Below are positions 1 through 9,054 of a DNA stretch of 64,000 nt, one piece after another. The DNA comes from Chloroflexota bacterium (GTDB lineage: Bacteria; Chloroflexota; Dehalococcoidia; Lucifugimonadales; UBA3495), in the NCBI GenBank assembly GCA_028874075.1, contig JAPPLU010000049.1, positions 186,412 through 250,411 of the forward strand, in the 5' to 3' direction. Position 1 is the first letter of the stretch. Every line of letters starts with the position of its first letter. Position numbers and translations under genes: made by a program. Under the pieces are notes generated by a model that was not told the DNA's origin, did no database searches, and saw only the letters and a list, made by a program, of their open reading frames with translations.

Positions 1-31
1 GCAGGGCCAGGATTCTACTGACTTTTGCCAT
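1..31 (-). CDS. N-terminus of an unidentified protein (partial)
   Basis: A minus-strand reading frame starts at an ATG at position 31 and runs off the window edge. Its first residues are MAKVSRILAL. An AGGAGG ribosome-binding site lies just upstream. The start resembles that of the next gene (MAKGF... after AGGAGG), which suggests, by inference only, another exported protein of the same type. Only ten residues are visible, so no function can be assigned. Confidence 0.55.
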   Translation of the reverse strand, partial: MAKVSRILAL

Positions 32-53
32 TGATTCCTCCTATAGAGTTGGG

Positions 54-82
54 GTAGGGGCGGGATTACAACCCGCCCTTAC
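54..82. repeat. Intergenic palindrome, GGGCGGG..CCCGCCC family
   Basis: GTAGGGGCGGG and CCCGCCCTTAC arms flank a short ATTACAA centre. Similar palindromes occur at 12290, 14656, 27576, 40025, 40160 and 55713, nearly always between genes. It is a dispersed repeat that may also act as a hairpin in RNA. Confidence 0.7.
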
Positions 83-186
83 GGGTATTGCCTGGGGCGC
101 CTTCCCGGTTGACCTGGGTGGGGTATCACCCCCATCCTAGCCTTCCCCCGTCAAGGGGGAAGGGAATTGCTGTGTGGAAACATTCA

Positions 187-395
187 GTTTTCCCGATTAT
201 TTCCACCCATTTCCGAGCATTTTGTATCTACGGTTCGGGGACGGTGAGCGGTGGGCGGGTTTGGCGCGGTTTCTTGAAGGTGAGCCAAGCTCGGGGAAAA
301 ATTCACCGCCCGATACCGCCCAATTTCGTTCGCCCCCCAGGGGCGGACAATTTCTTTTTTCCGTCCCATTTCGTCTCATTCTGTCCCATTAATAC
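187..395. repeat. Composite intergenic repeat (TTTTCCCGATTATTTCC type)
   Basis: The block begins with TTTTCCCGATTATTTCCACC and CATTTCCG, and ends with repeated GTCCCATTTCGTCTCATT-like units. The same two modules in the same order lie at 60147-60295, and the first module alone lies at 32508-32552 and, inverted, at 9378-9425. No plausible gene covers it; the open frames here are unrelated to any family I know. Confidence 0.6.
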
Positions 396-459
396 GGGCC
401 GGGGGTCTGGGGCGGATTCATCATCCGCCCCAGAACAGGCGCTTGTTCCTGGCCTTTGC

Positions 460-3400
460 TTACCAGACTACCTGGTTCCAGCAGTTGCCGCCCACGCAGG
501 TCAGACTCCGGGTGTCCCGGTTCAGGATGACCTCCTGGTTGGCCTTGATCCGGATGAGATAGGTCTCACCGGTAATCATGTGGGTCAGGGTGTTGCCTTG
601 GGCCAGGGTCGGGTCGTAGAAGGACCAGACCTTGGAGTCGTTGTTGAAGTTCCACACACTGACCAGGTTGTCGCCCAGGTCCTCTATGCCCTTGGCCACC
701 GCGACGATATCGCCGGGGTTGACGCCGGACTCGGTTACGGTGAAGCCCACACTGGAGGTGGTTCCACCCACGTGGACCTCAATGGTCTGGATACCGACGT
801 CAATGCCGGGGACCAGGATGTCGAAGGACATCATGCCGTTGCCGTCGGTGTGCGGCTTGGGCGCCGGAGTGACATCGAAGGTTCCGATGCTGACGGCATC
901 CACATTCACGAAGGCCTTGTAGCCCTCACCGGAGATCGTGATGATCGAACCGGGGCCGCCGCTGGTTTCGGACAGGTTGATGATGCCTTCGGGGACGACA
1001 TGCTGCTTGTTCTCCAGCACCTCGGTCCCGTCGGCGAGCTTAAACTTGACCTCTACCTGATTGGTGGAGGGGATGGCAGCGGTGGTGGGAATGCGCACCT
1101 GGACCTCGAACCGACCGCTGGCATCGGGAACCACCGACACGCGAGTGGAGGTGCCTTCCTGCACCTGGTATACCACGTCGACGGTGAAGCTGGTCCCTTC
1201 GTCATTCTTACTGGGGTAGCCTACGCCGCGCACCACCGCCAAAGTACCAACACGGCCTTCGGGGGGAGTGATGTCGAAGTTGCGCTCTGCCAGGGTAACC
1301 TCTACTGAGCCGGTGCGGCCCTCGGAGTCGGTTATCCGGATCAAACGGTTGCCGGTACCGGTAGTGGCTTCGGACAGGGGCAGGTCAACGGAGGCTGACC
1401 AATTGCCGCCGTCATCCACGTCGATGTCCCGGCCATTGTTGATCCGTTCCCAGTCAATGCGGTCTCCGCCGATGGACATCCTGGAAATCTGGAGCTCGCC
1501 ATCAGCCACTTCACCGATCTCGGAGCGGGGGCTGAAGCCGGTGCCCACCAGGCTGACCCGCTGGTTGGCCACCACGGTCTGTGGAGTGGGAACTATGCGG
1601 GGGCCGACTATAACTACCTTAACGTCGTCATCCTCATCGCCGGCCTCTACGACCAGTTCCTGTGAACCGGCAATGGCCCAGTTAGGTACAGTTACGCTGA
1701 TGCTGGCAGTTCCCTGGGTTCCGATGCCAACATTGCCCAGCACAGCGGCACAAGTCTCATCCGAGTCATAAGACGTACCCAAATCGGGTGTGTCATCGCC
1801 ACAAATGTAGTTGCCGGACAGCTTTACCGCGGTAATGGTCCTGTTAGTGAAGCTGACCAACTGCACCTGCATGATCTCGCCGGGGCTGCCGCCGGCCGGG
1901 GTGGCCTTGATGGAAGCCTTCAGCGTCAGTTCGTTGTCTCCGCCTTTGGCCTCAGTGGCCATTTTGCCATCGCCGTCCACGGCGTTGACGTAGTTCAGGC
2001 CGCTGGAGAAGGTCGGGGTGGTGATTTCGAACTGACAATTACCGGCATTGCCGCTAACAGCGGGTACGCTGCAGAGCACGTCTTCGCCGGCATTCAATCT
2101 GCCGTCGGGTTGGCTATCCAGGAAGAAGTGCATGGTGCCGCCGTTCTCAAAGCCCAAGCCTTCAACCATTACCATTTCGCCCAGGCCGCCCTCGTCTTCA
2201 CTGAGGATGACCACGCGGGGAATCTCTACGCCTGCCATGCTGGTGGCCGACTCACTTAGCCACATCTTTGCAGGCACGTTCACGCCGCTGAAGGCAACGA
2301 AGATTTCGCGGTCTGCATTGGCTGAACCCCTAGCAGCACCATTGCTGCCGTTGCCGCCATAGACCCGAGAGGCGGTGGGGTTGGAGACGCCGGCGCTCTG
2401 GTAGATGATTACCTTAAAGTTCGTGCCTGCGTCAAAGCTCTTTTTGGTGATATCACCCTCAGGCCTCACGTCGGGGAAGGTCATGGTTATTTCCTTCCCG
2501 TCCACAGCGATGGAAGCCGGATTGAAAGTGATCTCCTCAATGGAGTTGTAGTTCTTGCTCTCCGGGTCCGCGTCAAAATTGCTGTAGGACGCGGGTTCAG
2601 TCGCCACGATGGCGATGGAGTGGGTGCTGATGCTGGACGGAACGCCAAACCCTTCCAACTTGATGGTCATGGTGTCGGCGCCGCCGTTGAACACCTTGTT
2701 GATGCTGTATTGCAGGGTGTACCAGCTGTTCTTGCCCGGCTCAACATCATCCGGCACAAAGGTGGGAGCGGCCGGAACCAGGAGGGTGTAGGTGGCTATG
2801 GGACCCATAGTAGATTCATCTACATCCATAGTAGCCGGGTCGTCGTCATCGTAAACGGCTCTTATCTGGATATTGTGGACCGCTCCAGCTTCGAGCTTCA
2901 CCAGGTCAATGGAGTAGGTGCCATTCGCCTCGGTGAGTAGGGGGTCGTCAAGCGCAATCCGACTCCACTCGGTCTGTTGCGCCGAACGGATCTCATACGC
3001 CGCAACCATCTTACCGTCGGGCAAGGATGCGGGGGCCTCCCACATCACGGTTACCCTTCCAATGGTGGGCACCGTTGCGCCAGCAGCCATCGAGGGCATG
3101 GCCATCAAGCTCTGGGGAGCTTCTTGCATCTCCACCACGCCAGGCATCGGGGGAGCGCCGGGTTCAGTTACCGCGACAAGGAAACTCTTCATGGCGGTAC
3201 CACCGCCGGCATCCGTGGCAGTTACGGTGACCTCGACAGTCTCAAATATATTGCGGGCCAGGAGCGAAATGACGCCCGTGCTCTCCCTAACGCGAGCCCT
3301 GACTACTCCTTCGTCCTCAGACCGCACCGAATAAGTGACCGTGGCCCCCTGGCCTGTGCCGAGGTCGAAGTATAGGTGATTACCCATTTCGTCCAAGAGG

Positions 3401-4302
3401 TCAACTGTCTCCGTGTCCCCTGCGTCGATTGACATATCACCGGTTCGGTCAGGAATATCGGTGTCGTCCTTTGCCATTACCGATGAGCCTGCAACAACAG
3501 TGACGGCGGTTACAACAGCAGAAAAAGCAGAGTCAATTGCAGATTCGCACGCTTGAACCTCTAGCTCGTCGCCCGAGACGCCTGCTCCAAAATAGCACAT
3601 TGGCGTAACAGACAGATCTGCACCAGTTGTATCAGTGGCATCACCGCCCATCAGGTAAACCATGCCATCGGGACCAGCTTGCAGGCTCTCATGTCCTTCG
3701 CCAGCGGTTACTTTGTCCACTACCGCGTATGTAGTGCCATCAGGTACAGTGGCCATGTAACCGACTATCTCGCCTGCGCCGGTACCGTCAACATAATGAC
3801 CGCTGAAGTCCAACGAATTTTCAGCGCTTACATAGGCGATGCGCATATTCTCAGGAATGACGACATCGGCGGGAGTGTCAGCCGTCGTCTGGGCACGCAC
3901 AGCCAGCCGAGAATCCATAACTCTGACAGCTACGGTCTTGGTGGTTGCATTTGGAGTAGTCGCCTTTGAGAAGGTAACTACAGTATCCAAATAGGGCACG
4001 CCAGCACCAACATCAGCGGCCCGGTGTATGGTGAACTTCCCAGCCATGTCGGCGATTGCCGTAACGGTCACAATTGCATCAGGGACTTGTGTCGTCGAGG
4101 TAATTGTTTCGTTAGTTCCAATCCCCGCGAACAAGGGGTTGGCGTCAAACTCCCAAGACACGCCCTGATAGCCCATCGTGGAACCGTCAGTCGTGGCCTG
4201 AGCCTGTGCCGGGTTAGCGAGGCTCATACTGCCGAAGACGGCGGCGAGAGCCAGGGCCACAACCACGGCCAGGTCAATTAATGGGGTAAATCCTTTTGCC
4301 AT
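460..4302 (-). CDS. Large secreted multidomain surface protein
   Basis: A 1280-residue protein with an N-terminal signal peptide (MAKGF..., a hydrophobic stretch over about residues 10-30, then an ANPAQAQA cleavage-like site). Residues about 290-385 read like an immunoglobulin/cadherin-type beta domain (a VTATDAGGGTA segment). Residues about 395-505 resemble fibronectin type III (ending VHNIQIRAVYDDDDPA). Several later segments have the look of IPT/TIG-like beta sandwiches (for example GGPGSIITISGEGY near residue 1140). The C-terminal 70 residues, with VSVWNFNNDSKVWSFYDP and a closing CVGGNCWNQVVW, look like a short anchoring or sorting module. There are no catalytic motifs. The start is supported by AGGAGG seven bases upstream of the ATG. 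The likely role is cell-surface or S-layer-like; this is inference from architecture. Confidence 0.85.
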   Translation of the reverse strand: MAKGFTPLIDLAVVVALALAAVFGSMSLANPAQAQATTDGSTMGYQGVSWEFDANPLFAGIGTNETITSTTQVPDAIVTVTAIADMAGKFTIHRAADVGAGVPYLDTVVTFSKATTPNATTKTVAVRVMDSRLAVRAQTTADTPADVVIPENMRIAYVSAENSLDFSGHYVDGTGAGEIVGYMATVPDGTTYAVVDKVTAGEGHESLQAGPDGMVYLMGGDATDTTGADLSVTPMCYFGAGVSGDELEVQACESAIDSAFSAVVTAVTVVAGSSVMAKDDTDIPDRTGDMSIDAGDTETVDLLDEMGNHLYFDLGTGQGATVTYSVRSEDEGVVRARVRESTGVISLLARNIFETVEVTVTATDAGGGTAMKSFLVAVTEPGAPPMPGVVEMQEAPQSLMAMPSMAAGATVPTIGRVTVMWEAPASLPDGKMVAAYEIRSAQQTEWSRIALDDPLLTEANGTYSIDLVKLEAGAVHNIQIRAVYDDDDPATMDVDESTMGPIATYTLLVPAAPTFVPDDVEPGKNSWYTLQYSINKVFNGGADTMTIKLEGFGVPSSISTHSIAIVATEPASYSNFDADPESKNYNSIEEITFNPASIAVDGKEITMTFPDVRPEGDITKKSFDAGTNFKVIIYQSAGVSNPTASRVYGGNGSNGAARGSANADREIFVAFSGVNVPAKMWLSESATSMAGVEIPRVVILSEDEGGLGEMVMVEGLGFENGGTMHFFLDSQPDGRLNAGEDVLCSVPAVSGNAGNCQFEITTPTFSSGLNYVNAVDGDGKMATEAKGGDNELTLKASIKATPAGGSPGEIMQVQLVSFTNRTITAVKLSGNYICGDDTPDLGTSYDSDETCAAVLGNVGIGTQGTASISVTVPNWAIAGSQELVVEAGDEDDDVKVVIVGPRIVPTPQTVVANQRVSLVGTGFSPRSEIGEVADGELQISRMSIGGDRIDWERINNGRDIDVDDGGNWSASVDLPLSEATTGTGNRLIRITDSEGRTGSVEVTLAERNFDITPPEGRVGTLAVVRGVGYPSKNDEGTSFTVDVVYQVQEGTSTRVSVVPDASGRFEVQVRIPTTAAIPSTNQVEVKFKLADGTEVLENKQHVVPEGIINLSETSGGPGSIITISGEGYKAFVNVDAVSIGTFDVTPAPKPHTDGNGMMSFDILVPGIDVGIQTIEVHVGGTTSSVGFTVTESGVNPGDIVAVAKGIEDLGDNLVSVWNFNNDSKVWSFYDPTLAQGNTLTHMITGETYLIRIKANQEVILNRDTRSLTCVGGNCWNQVVW

Positions 4303-4542
4303 GAAAATCCTCCTAATAAAATGGGCTGCGAATAATCTACGCAGGGGTGTATTACGCCAGTGTTACGGCGGGGGGCTTCTGGGGACGACGGAAGGGTCGA
4401 GCCGGTGAGAATTGATTATCAATCTTACAATTACGTTGCCGGTCATGGCAGCACCACCCAACATCCTGCGCGTGGGCCGGGCGCCCCTGGAGACAGGGGT
4501 TCCGGTATCGGGGATAGATTAAACCCGGCGGGGGATGGAAAG

Positions 4543-6612
4543 TCAAGGTGGGTATTTGGCGGGTTTTTTTGGATTCCGGTCACAAAGAGGAGCGGAGGGG
4601 CGGAGGTTCGCGGAGGTGGGGGTCTGGATTCCGGATCGAGTCCGGAATGACGGGGGTGGGGGTTGTTTACCGCAGAGGCGCGGAGGTTCGCGGAGGTGGG
4701 GGTGGGGCGGGTGGAGGAGACTTCCGGGGGGGTGAGGCCCCCCCCCCAAAACACCCCCCCCAAAGGGGGGGGGGGGGGTTTTGGGGGGGGGGGGGGTTTT
4801 GGGTGGGGGTGTGGGGGGGGGGGGGGGGGGGGGCGGGGGGCCGGGGGGGGCCGGCGCCCGGGCGGGGGGCGGGGGGGGGGGGGGGGCGAAAAAAAACCCC
4901 CCCCCCCCCCCCCCCCCCCCCCCCGCGCCGGGGCCGGGGGCGCGGGGGGGGGGCGGGGTGTTTGGGGGGGGGGGGCCTCCCCCCCGGGGGCGGGGGGGGG
5001 GGGGGTTACGGGCCGGGTGCGATGGCAGGACGGGCAGGGTACCGATGCGACGTTCGGGTCCGATGGTGGGAGGAGGCAGGGAGACACCGGATTCCCTGGC
5101 GCGCTGCCTTCGCGTCCACCACACCAGGACTGCCGCCAGCAGCACCAATGCCACGAAAGCCGAGGCGAGCCAGGCGAGTAACGACCCGGGGCCGGTGGAT
5201 TCCGCGTTTACGGCTTCCGGGCCTGCGGGAGGTGCCTGACCGCCGGCCGGACCGACCGCGGTGGCTGGCAGCCCTTCCTCGCTGGCGAGGGACGCAGGGC
5301 CGGCTTCCGGGGCGGGTATTGGTCCAGCGGCCGACGCGGTGGCGCCGGCTGCCAGGGGAGCGGGGATTGAGGAAGAAGCCGCCCGGCCGAACTGGGCGCG
5401 AAGGGGAGCAGGACCGCCGGGGGAGTCGGATGCCGCAGGCGCCGGAACTGCCGGCTGCCCCTGGGGAGAGACGGGCTGGAGGGAGGCCGCCGCGGTTTGC
5501 GGGTCGGGGCTCACGGCTGCATCCTGCCGGGCTGCCGGGTCGGGAGCGGGTTCTTCCGCCGCCAAGGCAGGGGACGCTGGATCGGAAGGGAGAGCAGCGG
5601 GGACAGGAGGGTCTCCCACGTCGATACGCACTGCCAGGGAGGCGCTGCCGCCCTTGCCGTCCAGGACATAGATGACGCCGAAGTACCTGCCTTCAAGGAG
5701 GGGATTGAGGGCGCTCCTGGTTTTCAGTTGACCGGTGTGGTGACCGATAACGAAGAACTCGGAGGCCTCCCCGGAGAGCCAGTAAGAAAGGAGGTCGCGG
5801 TCCAAATCGCCGGCCAACACGGGCCGCCCGATGGGCTGACCCGCGGGGGCGTTGGCGCTGACGGTGCGTACGCCGGACTCGGAGAAGGGGAACTCCGGGG
5901 GATTGTTGGTAACGGAAGACCACAGATCGGTGTTAAAGAGGGTCTCAGCGGCCTTGGCGGGGCCGTGGCCGTCGGTGTAGCGGGACTGCACCCTGAGGAA
6001 CAGGCTGAGGTCTTCAGGCGAGGGCGAATAGGAGGAGGCATGGGCACCTGGAATATCCTTCCAGGCCGTCTTGTCGGTAGAAACGGACCACTGCCAGGAG
6101 ACATGGGAAACGCTGCCGTCGGGGTCGGTCAGGACCGCGTTAAGCACAGGACCATCATTTGATGCTTCCTGAGAGAGGACAATTTCCCCTATCTCGTCGA
6201 CATTGGTAACTTCAATGCTGACGGGGATGGTGTCGTAGAGCCCGGCGGAGTCGGTAGCCCGGACCGTCACGGAATAGCTGGACCGGGATTCGTAGTCCAG
6301 CGGGCGGGCGGCCTCCAGCTGGCCTGATGTACGCACGATGTGGAAGACGTCTGCGTCTCTCCCTGACAGGGAATAGGTAGGAGAGTCGCTGGGGTCCGGA
6401 TCGTTGGCAATGATGGGGGGGCCAACAGGTCGGAAGGGGGCCGAGTTTTCGGCAAAGTACCGGACTGCCGAGGCGGAAGGAAATGCAGGGGGAGCGCCTG
6501 ACTGGGCTTGAGCGGAAATGGGAAGAGCAACCAGGATTCCAAGCGCGTACAGCAACAGGAGCAGCTTGAGGCCCCATGGTTTCTTTGCGCAGGCCAGCAA
6601 TTTGTACGCCAT
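4543..6612 (-). CDS. Cadherin-domain membrane-anchored protein, 3' end unreliable
   Basis: The protein starts MAYKLLACAKK at an ATG (6612) with GGAGG just upstream; a GTG seven codons earlier is less well supported. A signal peptide ends near PISAQAQ. Next comes a cadherin-like repeat (YFAENSAP, then YSLSGRDADVFHI, SYSVTVRATDSAG), a second beta domain with WQWSVSTDKTAWKDI, and another cadherin-like repeat. A long Ala/Pro-rich linker leads to one transmembrane helix (LLAWLASAFVALVLLAAVLV) and a basic RRQRARE stretch. This looks like a single-pass surface adhesion protein. Beyond about position 5010 the frame enters the homopolymer block and becomes a meaningless poly-proline tail, so the true stop is unknown. 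Confidence 0.65.
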   Translation of the reverse strand: MAYKLLACAKKPWGLKLLLLLYALGILVALPISAQAQSGAPPAFPSASAVRYFAENSAPFRPVGPPIIANDPDPSDSPTYSLSGRDADVFHIVRTSGQLEAARPLDYESRSSYSVTVRATDSAGLYDTIPVSIEVTNVDEIGEIVLSQEASNDGPVLNAVLTDPDGSVSHVSWQWSVSTDKTAWKDIPGAHASSYSPSPEDLSLFLRVQSRYTDGHGPAKAAETLFNTDLWSSVTNNPPEFPFSESGVRTVSANAPAGQPIGRPVLAGDLDRDLLSYWLSGEASEFFVIGHHTGQLKTRSALNPLLEGRYFGVIYVLDGKGGSASLAVRIDVGDPPVPAALPSDPASPALAAEEPAPDPAARQDAAVSPDPQTAAASLQPVSPQGQPAVPAPAASDSPGGPAPLRAQFGRAASSSIPAPLAAGATASAAGPIPAPEAGPASLASEEGLPATAVGPAGGQAPPAGPEAVNAESTGPGSLLAWLASAFVALVLLAAVLVWWTRRQRARESGVSLPPPTIGPERRIGTLPVLPSHPARNPPPPRPRGGGPPPPNTPPPPRAPGPGAGGGGGGGGGFFFAPPPPPPPARAPAPPGPPPPPPPPPTPPPKTPPPPKTPPPPFGGGVLGGGPHPPGSLLHPPHPHLREPPRLCGKQPPPPSFRTRSGIQTPTSANLRPSAPLCDRNPKKPAKYPP
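4580..4720. repeat. Intergenic repeat cluster (CGGAGGTTCGCGGAGG and TTCCGGA hairpin)
   Basis: The unit CGGAGGTTCGCGGAGGTGGG occurs twice (near 4602 and 4681). Between the copies lies a hairpin with arms TTCCGGA and TCCGGAA in a context typical of dispersed repeats (GGATTCCGGATCGAGTCC). A CACAAAGAG motif near 4580 also appears at 17688 and 19953. The region is probably non-coding although one frame is open on the minus strand. Confidence 0.55.
4724..5005. other. G/C homopolymer block, probable assembly artefact
   Basis: About 280 bases consist almost entirely of long runs of G and C with a few A or T runs, unlike anything else in the window. It opens spurious proline- or glycine-rich frames on all strands. 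The most economical reading is a sequencing or assembly failure near a GC-rich repeat, so gene ends here cannot be trusted. Confidence 0.75.
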
Positions 6613-6889
6613 ATCCCCTCCACACACCTTCACGGTAGACCCTTTGTGACACGGCAGCTACGAAACCGTGGGATTGAATATAGCACGGATATGTCTACAT
6701 CTTACCTTCTTTCCCGGGGCAAGTTTTCAGCAAAATGGCGCCGGTGACCGGCTATGCCGCTCAGCATGAATAAACCCCGCTGGAACAATTCGGGGACTGC
6801 GTTCCTTTTTATCGAACGGGAATGTTGTAAACCCTCGGCCTGGTGGGACTCTTCCCGGCTTAGACTGCGACATAGTACGAGAATGAATG

Positions 6890-7102
6890 TCATCCGGAGG
6901 GGCTCGAGATACTGTAGGTGTATATGACAAGCTCGACCAGGAGTCCTACCAGCAACAGAAATGCGCCAATGTATCCCAGCGTCTTTCCTGTGGCGGGAGT
7001 GTGGGAGTTCAGAAGCAGGTCGCGTCTGAACATGAACATCAAAAGGAAACCGCAGATAATCAGGACATACGCAAGGAGCTGCAACCACGCTAGCTGGTAC
7101 AT
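6890..7102 (-). CDS. Small two-helix membrane protein
   Basis: Seventy residues, starting MYQLAWLQLLAYVL at an ATG with AGGAGG seven bases upstream. This start is better than an upstream one that adds MVVMNRRSG. Two hydrophobic helices (about residues 3-23 and 41-62) are separated by a basic/polar loop (FRRDLLLNSHTPATGK). I recognise no family. The clean ribosome-binding site and good helix pattern make it a likely real gene in an otherwise poorly coding stretch. Confidence 0.6.
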   Translation of the reverse strand: MYQLAWLQLLAYVLIICGFLLMFMFRRDLLLNSHTPATGKTLGYIGAFLLLVGLLVELVIYTYSISSPSG

Positions 7103-8189
7103 TCCCGACCTCCTATTCATCACGACCATTGCGGTCGGCGCACTTCCTGTTCCTTCCCCTGAGGTTGGCTTCCCGCGGAGTTACGTTAGCGTAACATTTG
7201 CCAGCCTTCTTGAGGCGTGCTAACTGCTCGCGGTTACCCTTCATGTGGTAAGTCCTGTCCAAGCTGCCATTATGCCCGCCGATCATGAAGACCCTTCTAT
7301 TCGTCACCGGCTTCGGCGATGGAATGGCCCCTGGCCGCCATCCGCACCGTCTGCAGAACGGGGTTTTCCCGGTTTTTGTTTGCAGGAATCCGACTATGGA
7401 ATTCTTTACGGGCATCGCACTTACGGCAGATGCCTTGACACGTTCAGGCAGGCGAGTTGGGGACTACCCAATAATACTCGCATTTATCAGACCTTACCTT
7501 CTTATCCATTCAGGGCGGCAAACTTGTACAGGCCATAAATCACAAGGAGGATGCCCCACGTCACAAGCCACACCTCTCTTCGCCTAGACCGGCGCCGAAG
7601 GTCGTGTTGGAACTGGAACTGCATGCCCCAACCTAACCGCACCAAGCCAATAGCTCGGTAGCACTGCCACGCAGGGGAACTATCAGCATAGGGAATCACT
7701 AATTTGCCGTGGGAAGCGGAGCAACTTTAGCTTTGCATCACACGAAAACGGCACGTGAAGTTGGTAACCCAAAGTGGGTCCAGATTCGCCAAAGCTGGCA
7801 GCTCTCAGCCCGAGAGCTGGCGGCCCCGACATACTTTGGAGAATGGAACGAGATTGCCCGCAAATGCAACGGATTTTCCGCAAAACAAGTAACTCTGCAA
7901 GAGGTTTGGAAGAAGCTGTCCTATCCAGCGGCCAGGGTACGCAAGCAGGTGAGGAAGGGATCGCTCCATGTTCCACGACTTTCTTAATTAAAGAATGCTG
8001 TAAGTCTATTTCCTATATTGTGTTAAATAAGTATTTTTTAGTTCGATATATGTGTTAATTATAAATGAATTGTTGGTTAATTAAAGGATTCAGGAAGGAT
8101 AGCCGCCCATTTAGTAACACACCGGTCAGACAATATCGGAATGCCGTGATTTACTCCGGACGGCTGGAAGAGTGGATTGCAACAAGGCA
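7103..8189. other. Poorly coding stretch with doubtful small frames
   Basis: No convincing gene. A basic 43-residue frame on the minus strand (about 7113-7244, MKGNREQLARLKKAGK) and a 40-residue minus-strand frame ending in one hydrophobic helix (7502-7624, MQFQFQHDLRRRSRRRE) are possible but lack support. Positions 7985-8100 are distinctly AT-rich and without open frames of interest. This may be a decayed insertion region, since it leads directly into a pseudogene. Confidence 0.4.
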
Positions 8190-8808
8190 ATGAGCGAGCC
8201 CCGGTATTGAGGAACTTCGCGAAAGGCTGTCGCGGCTGAGCGAGGCCAGCCTCCAAATAAGCGAGACCCTGGACTGCGACAAGGTCTTGCAGGAAGTGCT
8301 GGACTCAGCAAGATCGTTGACTGGGGCACGCTTCGGGGTAATGACTCCAATAGATGAGACAGGACAGGTGCAGGACTCACTCTCCTCCGGTTTGACTTCT
8401 GAGGAGGCCGAAGAACTCTGGTCACTGCCTGACCGAAGGGAGCTATTCGGGCACTTTGGTAGTCTGTCTCGGCCCTTGAGGGTTCCCGACGTGCTGGGCG
8501 ACCTCACCATCGACTACGCCGAGCGCCTGGTTACCCTGGCCGGCCGCCCGGTGCAGTTGAGAGCCAAGGAGTACCAACTGCTCTACGAGCTGTCGGTCAA
8601 CGCGGGGCGGGTGGTGACCCATGACGATTTGCTGCGGAGGATGTGGGGCGCCAACAAGCCGGACGACCTGCGGGCGCTCCGCGCACACCTGAGGAGGCTT
8701 CGCCTCGCGCTGGGCGAGAAGGCGGACAACCCCACCTACTTTTTCACTGAGCCCCGCGTCGGCTACCGGATGGCCAGGGGCGAGGGACAGACGACAGTGG
8801 AGCGATGA
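8190..8808 (+). pseudogene. Collapsed hybrid sensor kinase/regulator (GAF fused to winged helix)
   Basis: The N-terminal part reads EELRERLSRLSEASLQISET and continues as a GAF sensor domain (SARSLTGARFGVMTPIDETG) until about SRPLRVPDVLGD. It then jumps straight into an OmpR-type DNA-binding domain (LTIDYAERLVTLAGRPVQL, AKEYQLLYELSVNAGRVVTH, YFFTEPRVGYRMA). In full-length relatives known to me these ends are separated by the rest of GAF, PAS, histidine kinase and receiver domains, so a large internal deletion is inferred near 8490-8505. The natural start ATG AGC GAG CCC at 8190 is out of frame with the body: removing one C from CCCC at 8199-8202 restores MSEPGIEELRERL. A frame from a TTG at 8287 stays open to 8808, so a short GAF-winged-helix product is conceivable, but decay is likelier. 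Confidence 0.7.
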
Positions 8809-8977
8809 TCCCCAGTCACTGGACAGCCCACAATGATAGGCCCCGCCCATGTCGTTGGGTCGTTGCCGTGGGGGCATACGCGGATTACTGAGGCGGAACC
8901 CGTTGTCCGGACAGAATCAGGGCAGAATTAAGCGAAGACCCCGCCGCTCAAACCCAGTCTACGAACAACTGTTCCGG

Positions 8978-9054
8978 TGGTGGGCGGTAGTGGACTCGAA
9001 CCACTGGCCTCTTGCGTGTCGAGCAAGTGCTCTAACCAACTGAGCTAACCGCCC
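8978..9054 (-). tRNA. tRNA-Val (anticodon GAC)
   Basis: A complete cloverleaf on the minus strand: acceptor GGGCGGT/ACCGCCC, D arm GCTC..GAGC, anticodon stem CTTGC/GCAAG, T arm AGTGG-TTCGAGT-CCACT, and encoded CCA. The seven-base anticodon loop is TCGACAC, giving anticodon GAC (valine). Position 33 is therefore C instead of the near-universal U, which is unusual. All stems pair perfectly, so the gene is otherwise intact. Confidence 0.9.

Noticed and set aside
4543..5010. Proline- and glycine-rich proteins in several frames
   Set aside because: All arise from the G/C homopolymer block, which is probably an artefact.
7113..7987. Several open frames of 65-100 codons
   Set aside because: They overlap on opposite strands, lack ribosome-binding sites and show no recognisable domains; two of the less unlikely ones are mentioned in the region entry.
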